A stretch of DNA of 64,000 nucleotides from Acidobacteriaceae bacterium (lineage in GTDB: Bacteria; Acidobacteriota; Terriglobia; Terriglobales; Acidobacteriaceae), in assembly GCA_003139095.1 (NCBI GenBank), contig PLHW01000073.1:66473-130472 (forward strand), written 5' to 3'. Shown one piece after another: positions 58,468 to 64,000 of the stretch. Position numbers and translations under genes: made by a program. Numbering within the stretch: position 1 is the first letter of the stretch; the number at the start of each line of letters is the position of its first letter. The notes beneath the pieces are model-generated. The model worked only from the letters and a program-made list of their open reading frames with translations. It searched no databases and had not been told where the DNA came from.

Positions 58468-59850
58468 ATGCCACAAGAACGCGTACTAATCGTCGAAGAC
58501 GAAGAGAACGAGCGCACCGGCCTCGCCGAGCTCGTCTCCAGTTGGGGTTACCGCACTGACACCGCCGTCGATGGCCTCGAGGCCCTCGATAAGGTCGCCG
58601 CCTTCGCGCCCTCTATCATCATCACCGACGTCAAAATGCCTCGCATGAGCGGCATGGAACTCGTCGAGCGCCTCCCCGACCAATCCATCGCCGTCGTCAT
58701 GGTCACTGCCCAGAAGACCACCGAAAATGCCTTCCAGGCCGGCCGTCTCGGCGTGCGCGACTACATCGAAAAGCCCATCGACTTCCGCCGCCTCCGCTCC
58801 ATCCTCACCAACATCGGCGAGATCCTCAACACGCGCGTCGAAAATGAAGCGCTCCGCCGCCGCCTGCGTGACAAGGGCGCCCTTGGCCTGCTTGTCGGTT
58901 CGTCCGCCCCCATGCGAGAAATTTTCCATCTCATTGAGCAGGTCGCCCCCAGCACCGCCTCCGTCTTAATCACCGGCGCCAGCGGCACCGGCAAAGAGCT
59001 TGTTGCGCGCACCATCCACGATCTCAGTCCCCGCCGCAACAAGCCCTTCGTGCCCATCAACTGCGCCGCCATTCCGGAAACGCTCATCGAAAGCGAAATC
59101 TTCGGCCACGAAAAAGGCGCATTCACCGGCGCCCTCGAGCGTCGCACCGGCTGCTTCGAACTCGCCGAAGGTGGCACCCTCCTCCTCGACGAAATCGGCG
59201 AAATGCCCGTTGGCACCCAGGCCAAGCTTCTCCGCGTGCTTGAAGATCACAAACTCCGCCGCCTCGGCAGCAAAGTCGAAACCTCCGTCGACGTCCGCGT
59301 TCTCGCCGCCACCAACAAGGTGCCCGACGAGGCCGTCGCTGCCGGCGAACTTCGTCGGGACCTTTACTACCGCCTCAACGTCTTCAACATTCACATGCCC
59401 GCCCTGCGCGAGCATAAAGAAGATATTCGCGAGCTCGTCAAAAGCCTGCTCGCCGACATGAACGAGAAGCACGGTCGCAATGTCTCCGACGTGAGCGAGG
59501 CCGTGCTCAATGTTTTTCAGAGTTATTCCTGGCCCGGCAATGTCCGCGAGCTTCGCAATACCCTCGAACGCGCTGTCATCGTCTGCGAAGGCGGCCTCGT
59601 CGAAACCCGGCACCTGCCACCCGGTTTCGGCCAAAACGTCCGCGTGGTGGTCAACGATCCCGACGCCGTTCACCTCGGCGTGGGCACCACCGTAGAGGAA
59701 GCCGAGAAGCTGCTGATCCTCAAAACCTTGCAAGCCACCAACAACAACAAAACCCGCGCCGCCGAAATCTTAGGCATTAGCCTCAAGACCCTGCACAACA
59801 AGTTGAAGGAATACGGCAGGCCGCAAGAGGTTCTGGCCGGAGAGGAATAA
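58468..59850 (+). CDS. NtrC-type sigma-54-dependent response regulator
   Basis: 460 residues, ATG 58468 after AAGGAG (58459-58464). Residues 1-120 are a receiver domain with the phospho-acceptor Asp54 in ITDVKMPRM. Residues 140-375 are the AAA+ sigma-54 activation domain: Walker A GASGTGKE at about 170-177, the sigma-54 contact loop GAFTGA at 217-222, LLLDEIGEMP (Walker B) and RRDLYYRL. The C-terminal Fis-type HTH is NNKTRAAEILGISLKTLHNKL. It activates promoters with -24/-12 boxes. The histidine kinase follows 125 bases later and is its probable partner. Targets are unknown; cell-envelope genes nearby are candidates. Confidence 0.93.
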   Translation: MPQERVLIVEDEENERTGLAELVSSWGYRTDTAVDGLEALDKVAAFAPSIIITDVKMPRMSGMELVERLPDQSIAVVMVTAQKTTENAFQAGRLGVRDYIEKPIDFRRLRSILTNIGEILNTRVENEALRRRLRDKGALGLLVGSSAPMREIFHLIEQVAPSTASVLITGASGTGKELVARTIHDLSPRRNKPFVPINCAAIPETLIESEIFGHEKGAFTGALERRTGCFELAEGGTLLLDEIGEMPVGTQAKLLRVLEDHKLRRLGSKVETSVDVRVLAATNKVPDEAVAAGELRRDLYYRLNVFNIHMPALREHKEDIRELVKSLLADMNEKHGRNVSDVSEAVLNVFQSYSWPGNVRELRNTLERAVIVCEGGLVETRHLPPGFGQNVRVVVNDPDAVHLGVGTTVEEAEKLLILKTLQATNNNKTRAAEILGISLKTLHNKLKEYGRPQEVLAGEE

Positions 59851-59851
59851 T

Positions 59852-59970
59852 GCAGTTCTTAGTTCCCGGTTCTCAGTGGTTCTCAGTCCTCGAAGCCGCA
59901 CCTGAGGCCTGGTTCGCCCGCGAAAGATTTTGCTTTTACTGAAAACTGACAACTGACAGCTGACAGCTTC
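59852..59970. repeat. TCAGTT-type word repeat between kinase and regulator genes
   Basis: Left arm CAGTTCTTAGTTCCCGG and TTCTCAGTGGTTCTCAG; right arm GAAAACTGACAACTGACAGC. The arms are partly complementary. It fills the 125-base gap inside the two-component operon. Confidence 0.7.
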
Positions 59971-59975
59971 TTCCC

Positions 59976-61859
59976 ATGCCCCGCAAATTCATCATCGTCC
60001 TCGTCATCACCACCCTCTTCACCACTCTGGTGGTCGCCTTCTCCTGGATCTTTCTTTCTCAGTTCCTGCGCCAGCGCCTGCTCTGGGCCGACGAAACCGC
60101 CTCCACCCTCACCAACCAGCTCGAATACGCCGCCGCCAAAGCCGTTCCCGACCTCACCAGCACGCGCGTCGACACCGCCAATCCCAAGGCCATGCGCGCC
60201 GCCATCACCAGCTATTTCCAGACCGACACCGATCTCAATGAGATGCTCGAATCTGTCGTCGGCAATTCCCCCATCATCTACGACGCCGCCATCGTCGATC
60301 CCTACGGCCTCGCCATCCTCGACACCAATCCCGCCATGAATGGCAAGCCCGTCCCCCATCGTCCGCCCCTCAGCCTTCTGCGCGACGCCGGCTTCCGTCA
60401 TCAGTTGCGCCTGCTCTACGCTCCCGGCGCCGTCTATGACGCCAGCCTCGGCCTCGAAATGGCCGGCCAATCTTTCGGCAGCATTCACGTCGGCATCTCC
60501 ACCGTCTTTTTGCGCAATGAACTCACGCCGCTCCTCCAGCGCGCCGCCTTCTTTTCCGTGCTCGCCATTTTTTGTTCTCTCGTGCTCGGCGCCGTTGTTT
60601 CCAACGTCGCCCTCGGTCCCCTCAAGGCCATCAGCCGCAACCTCGACAGCGCCAGCGCCGGCGATCCCTTACCCGAGGACGAAGAATCCAGCGCCGATGA
60701 GGTCGGCCTCGTCTCCCTTAAAATCGCCCACCTCGGCCGCCAGATCCGCGACACCAACCAGATTTTTTCCGCCCTCAAAGACAACGTCGAGCAGGTCATG
60801 TCCAAACTCCAGGACGGCCTCATGCTCTTCACCAGCGACTCCCGCGTCGTCCTCGTCAGCGCCTCCGCCGAAAAATTTCTCGGTCGTCCCCGCCGCGAAA
60901 TTCTCGGCCGCACCGCCGAAGAAATTTTTTCCGATGGCACCGTCCTCGGCGCCGTCGTTCTCCCCGCCTTCCAAAAGCAGCGGCCGCTCGCACAGTACGA
61001 ATTCGACGCCGCCGATGGCCGCCGCGTTCAGGTCTCGCTCGATTTCATCCACGAGCAGGGAACTCCCATCGGCGCGCTCCTCACCATGCGTGACGCCGAG
61101 TCCGTCCGCCGCATCGAAGATGAAATCGAAATCTCCCGCCGCCTCTCCGCCAGCGGCCGCCTCACCCGCGGCGTTGCCCACGAGGTCAAGAATCCCATCA
61201 ACGCCATCGTCCTTCACCTTCAGTTGCTGCAAAACAAAATGCAGCAGGACGATCCCGAATCCCGCCGCCACGTCGACATCATCGGCAACGAAATCCGCCG
61301 CCTCGATCGCGTCGTGCAAATCCTCATCGACTTCACCCGTCCCCGCGATCTCCGGCTCGAAGACACCGACCTCCGCAAAGTTTTCGAAGACGTCGCCACA
61401 CTCGCCGCCCCCGAGGCCGCTCGGCACAGCGTCAAAGTTGTCTGCGATCTTCCCCCCGACCCGCTCCTCGTTCGCGCCGATCCCGATCTCATGAAGCAGG
61501 CCATCCTCAACCTCGTCATCAACGGCATTCAGGCCATGGAAAAAGGCGGCACGCTCAATGCCCGCGCCTATCGCGAAGACGAGATGATTGTCGGTGAGGT
61601 CCGCGATCAGGGCGCCGGCATTCCGCCCGAAGCGCAGGAAAAAATCTTCGAACTCTACTTCACCACCAAGGGAGACAAAGGCGGCAGCGGCATTGGCCTC
61701 GCGCAAACCTACCAGATCATGCAGTGGCACTACGGCAGCGTGGATTTTGAATCCATCGTTGGCCAGGGCACCACCTTCCGCCTCCGCCTTCCCGCCTTAA
61801 CGGCAACAGCGAAGACAGTGCCCGCACCAAAGCAAGCCCCAGAGGAGCTAACCGCATGA
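59976..61859 (+). CDS. Sensor histidine kinase
   Basis: 627 residues. Two membrane helices (about 6-28 and 188-210) bracket a periplasmic sensor domain; a HAMP-like linker (210-262), a PAS domain (about 270-380), a HisKA dimerisation domain with phospho-acceptor His402 in GVAHEVKNP, and a HATPase domain with NLVINGIQAME (N box), DQGAGIPPE (G1) and GGSGIGLA (G2) follow. The enzyme autophosphorylates and passes the phosphate to the response regulator upstream. The signal sensed is unknown. Its stop overlaps the next gene by four bases, so the periplasmic protein may be part of the sensing unit. Confidence 0.93.
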   Translation: MPRKFIIVLVITTLFTTLVVAFSWIFLSQFLRQRLLWADETASTLTNQLEYAAAKAVPDLTSTRVDTANPKAMRAAITSYFQTDTDLNEMLESVVGNSPIIYDAAIVDPYGLAILDTNPAMNGKPVPHRPPLSLLRDAGFRHQLRLLYAPGAVYDASLGLEMAGQSFGSIHVGISTVFLRNELTPLLQRAAFFSVLAIFCSLVLGAVVSNVALGPLKAISRNLDSASAGDPLPEDEESSADEVGLVSLKIAHLGRQIRDTNQIFSALKDNVEQVMSKLQDGLMLFTSDSRVVLVSASAEKFLGRPRREILGRTAEEIFSDGTVLGAVVLPAFQKQRPLAQYEFDAADGRRVQVSLDFIHEQGTPIGALLTMRDAESVRRIEDEIEISRRLSASGRLTRGVAHEVKNPINAIVLHLQLLQNKMQQDDPESRRHVDIIGNEIRRLDRVVQILIDFTRPRDLRLEDTDLRKVFEDVATLAAPEAARHSVKVVCDLPPDPLLVRADPDLMKQAILNLVINGIQAMEKGGTLNARAYREDEMIVGEVRDQGAGIPPEAQEKIFELYFTTKGDKGGSGIGLAQTYQIMQWHYGSVDFESIVGQGTTFRLRLPALTATAKTVPAPKQAPEELTA

Positions 61860-62362
61860 CCATGCCTTTGGCGGGCGCAACTACCGTCGCATTGCTCCTT
61901 GCCCTCGCCTCGCCAGTCGCGGCTTCCGCCGAGCCGCAGAATGCCGGCGCCTCCGCAACTCAAACCTCCGCAACTCCCGCGCCCGCCGCCCAACCCAAGC
62001 AGCATCGCGCAAAAAGCGCCGCGCGCACTCCCGACAGCGGACCACAAAAAATCGTCGTTCGCCAGGGCAGCGTCGACGAGCCGACGACTCAAATCGTCAC
62101 CGGCATGTCTCCCGAAGAAACCAGCCGCCACATTCAGGAAACCGGCCAACTCCTCAACTCAACCGCCGAAGCCCTCAAGCAGATCGCCGCTCGCTCCCTC
62201 ACTGCCGACCAGCAGCAAACCGTCTCCCAAATTCGCAACTACATGGACGTCGCCCGCGCCTCCCTGAAAGAAGGCGACATCTCCCGCGCCGGCACCCTCG
62301 CCCTCAAAGCGAAACTCCTCACCGACGACCTGACAAAATATCAACTCAGCCCTCCGCAATAA
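61856..62362 (+). CDS. Small secreted protein coupled to the sensor kinase
   Basis: 168 residues, ATGA overlap with the kinase stop. Residues 1-24 are a signal peptide (TTVALLLALASPVAASA). A Pro/Ala/Lys-rich linker is followed by an amphipathic helical region (SRHIQETGQLLNSTAEALKQI, ADQQQTVSQIRNYMDVARASL, ALKAKLLTDDL). I do not recognise a named family. Position and coupling suggest a periplasmic accessory to the kinase or a stress-linked envelope protein. Confidence 0.7.
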   Translation: MTMPLAGATTVALLLALASPVAASAEPQNAGASATQTSATPAPAAQPKQHRAKSAARTPDSGPQKIVVRQGSVDEPTTQIVTGMSPEETSRHIQETGQLLNSTAEALKQIAARSLTADQQQTVSQIRNYMDVARASLKEGDISRAGTLALKAKLLTDDLTKYQLSPPQ

Positions 62363-62379
62363 GCGCGCCATCTCTCGCT

Positions 62380-62500
62380 GTCATCCTGAGAGTGTGTGAC
62401 GTCTTTAGCTGTCCTCAGAATGTGCGATTTTTTTGGGTGTCATCCTGAGCGCAGCACGTTCATCGCGAAGCGATGATCGTGCGGAGTCGAAGGACCCCTA
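62380..62500. repeat. GTCATCCTGAGC elements, one expanded by a hairpin
   Basis: GTCATCCTGAG at 62380 is a truncated copy. At 62439 GTCATCCTGAGCGCAGC is interrupted by a CATCGC-GAA-GCGATG hairpin inside CACG/CGTG arms and resumes as AGTCGAAGGACCCC. It lies between the small secreted protein and the convergent glycosyltransferase. Confidence 0.6.
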
Positions 62501-62537
62501 CCTCCAACTCCTACGCCGACGCTTTTCGATGGCCCGA

Positions 62538-63824
62538 TCACCCGATCACCATCTCCCGCTCCCGCCCCCGCAGTTCCCCCACCAGAAAAACAATCAGCAC
62601 CAGCATCTCCGGCTCAATCGGACTCCGGTACCGCGTCAACACAAACGTCACGTAATACACCGTCGGATACGAAAGAAACAGCAGCAGGTAAAGCCCCGCC
62701 CCGGGCCGCTTTTGCCGCCACGCTATCCCCAGTCCCCAGAACGCTCCTACCGTCGCCGCCAGAAACAAAAACGTTTTCGCCTCGTAAATTCCAAAATATT
62801 TTTCCGCGTGCGGTGGCTCCGTCCAGAAATAAAAAAATCGCGCAAACGTCAAAAACGCAAATCGCCCCGGCTGCTCCTTCGCAAACTCCAAACCCAGGTG
62901 CAGTTTGCTCTTCACGTACGCCGCTTCGCCCATCTCCCGGTACAGCTTGAACTCCGCAAAATTCTGGCTCGGATGCAGATAAAACTGCCAATCTCCCTGC
63001 GCCGTCGGCGAATTCCCCAAGTGAAACTCCACCCCAAAATTCCCGCGTATCGGAACGAACTTGTGAAACACTCGGTAGTCCCGCGCCAGCCACGGCCCAA
63101 TCACCGCGAAAAATAAAATTGCGCCCACCGCCGCGTTGCGCACAAAACTCTTCCCCTGCCGCCATTGCCGGTAGCAAATCCAGCTTCCCGCCAGCGGCAA
63201 AAACGCCAGTTGCGCCGTATTGGTCAGCCCCGCCACTCCCCACACAATTCCGTACACTGCCCACCCGAGCGTCGCCCGATTGCCGCGCCCCTCGGCCAGT
63301 TTCACCGTCATCATGAATAGCGTCGTCAGCAAAAACGCCGACAGCGCCGTGTCCCAGATCGACCGGAATCCCCAATACATCGTGTACGGAAACAGCGTCC
63401 AGATCCACGCCGCCCACCGCGCCGTCCTCTCGCCAAACGAGGCGCCCGCCGCAAAATAAATTGGAACGCACGTTGCCGCCGACAACACGCAGTTAAAAGT
63501 CAGCGCCGCCACAATCGCTGCCCGGCTATAAACGCCGAACACCAGAAAAAATCGGCTCAACAAAAACGGCCACACCGGCGGCAGCCAGGCCGTAGGTCCC
63601 GTCGCCCCCCCAAACGGGCTGCTGAACCCCCGTCCCGCGGCCAGCGAAGCCGCAATATGCCCCGACTCATCAAAGTCCAGCTTCGCCCGGTAGGTATGAA
63701 ACAAAACCATCCCACCCACCCGCAAAACCAATCCAATCAGGACGAGTTTCAGAAGCCAGGCGAAGCGAGACCGCGAAGCGGATCGGGAAAGAGTAGGTGC
63801 ACCCGAATTGGAAGGAGTCGGCAA
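62538..63824 (-). CDS. GT39-like membrane glycosyltransferase (ArnT/PMT fold)
   Basis: 428 residues, TTG start 63824. About ten membrane helices. The first luminal loop has LDFDESGHIAASLAAGRGF, whose D-E pair matches the catalytic acidic motif of GT39-type lipid-linked-sugar transferases. The later LFPYTMYWGFRSIWDTALSAF and EFHLGNSPTAQGDWQFYLHPSQ segments fit the family. It would move a sugar from a polyprenyl carrier to a protein, lipid or glycan in the periplasm. The region upstream of the start reaches the window edge. Confidence 0.8.
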   Translation of the reverse strand: MPTPSNSGAPTLSRSASRSRFAWLLKLVLIGLVLRVGGMVLFHTYRAKLDFDESGHIAASLAAGRGFSSPFGGATGPTAWLPPVWPFLLSRFFLVFGVYSRAAIVAALTFNCVLSAATCVPIYFAAGASFGERTARWAAWIWTLFPYTMYWGFRSIWDTALSAFLLTTLFMMTVKLAEGRGNRATLGWAVYGIVWGVAGLTNTAQLAFLPLAGSWICYRQWRQGKSFVRNAAVGAILFFAVIGPWLARDYRVFHKFVPIRGNFGVEFHLGNSPTAQGDWQFYLHPSQNFAEFKLYREMGEAAYVKSKLHLGLEFAKEQPGRFAFLTFARFFYFWTEPPHAEKYFGIYEAKTFLFLAATVGAFWGLGIAWRQKRPGAGLYLLLFLSYPTVYYVTFVLTRYRSPIEPEMLVLIVFLVGELRGREREMVIG

Positions 63825-64000
63825 AAGCGAAGCGCAGTGCGTAGAAGTAGCGCGCCAAAATTCGCGTCGGCAAAACTAATCTATATCGGAGTCACAATAC
63901 AGACAAGCGAAGCAAGAAAGTAACAAGAATCCAGAACCAGGAAACAACCGCCGTCACAACGCCGCAGTCCAATTGCTGAGAGCTGAGAGAGCTGAGAGAG
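63825..64000. other. Leader and window edge
   Basis: No gene is seen in these 176 bases. The last 23 bases, GCTGAGAGCTGAGAGAGC and on, are the start of another TCAGTT/GAGAGC word repeat cut by the window end. Confidence 0.5.

Overview
The window reads as chromosomal DNA of a GC-rich Gram-negative soil bacterium, most likely Acidobacteriota (class Terriglobia). This is inferred, not computed. The grounds are: outer-membrane and lipoprotein signals, Ig-like/beta-propeller secreted proteins, a PEP-CTERM protein, exosortase-type polysaccharide genes, frequent TTG starts, and intergenic word repeats (TCAGTTCTCAGTT arrays, GTCATCCTGAGCGCAGCGAAGGA). I saw no rRNA, tRNA, CRISPR, prophage or insertion sequence.

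Layout. 1-4.6 kb: a membrane electron-transport operon (cytochrome b module, 13-haem cytochrome c/b fusion, 7-haem NapC/NrfH-like cytochrome). 4.7-26.8 kb: an exopolysaccharide region with an FkbH-like phosphatase, acyl carrier protein and acyltransferase; two sulfotransferases; a PaaK/CapK-like ligase and a DUF362 protein; a beta-helix lipoprotein; heparinase-like protein, asparagine-synthase-like amidotransferase and polysaccharide deacetylase; a nucleotide-sugar dehydrogenase; and a sulfate-activation set (PAPS synthase, TauE/SafE permease, CysQ). 27-33 kb: PEP carboxykinase, a DUF885 peptidase-like protein and PolX. 33.2-40.2 kb: a second polysaccharide operon (flavoprotein, family 2 glycosyltransferase, three tandem sulfotransferases, flippase). 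40-52 kb: phosphoesterase lipoprotein, adenylation enzyme, YefM/YoeB toxin-antitoxin pair, SGNH-like protein, secreted serine protease, PQQ-propeller/Ig protein and MBOAT acyltransferase. 52-64 kb: PEP-CTERM protein, RHH-like protein with a Lys/Ala tail plus partner, BNR-repeat protein, OmpA-family protein, an NtrC-type response regulator with its histidine kinase and a periplasmic protein, and a GT39-like membrane glycosyltransferase.

Working model: the polysaccharide genes describe a sulfated, acyl-decorated exopolysaccharide. PAPS is made by the bifunctional sulfurylase/kinase and used by five apparently cytosolic sulfotransferases; the by-product PAP is cleared by CysQ. Uronate comes from the dehydrogenase, acyl groups from FkbH/ACP and the MBOAT/SGNH pair, and export is through the flippase. 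No PAPS reductase or sulfite reductase is in the window, which fits sulfation rather than cysteine synthesis but does not prove it.

A second theme is short repeats at gene edges: two copies of a nested palindromic element (about 32.8 and 53.0 kb), several arrays with exactly 15-bp units at gene starts or ends, and TCAGTT-type arrays in many spacers.
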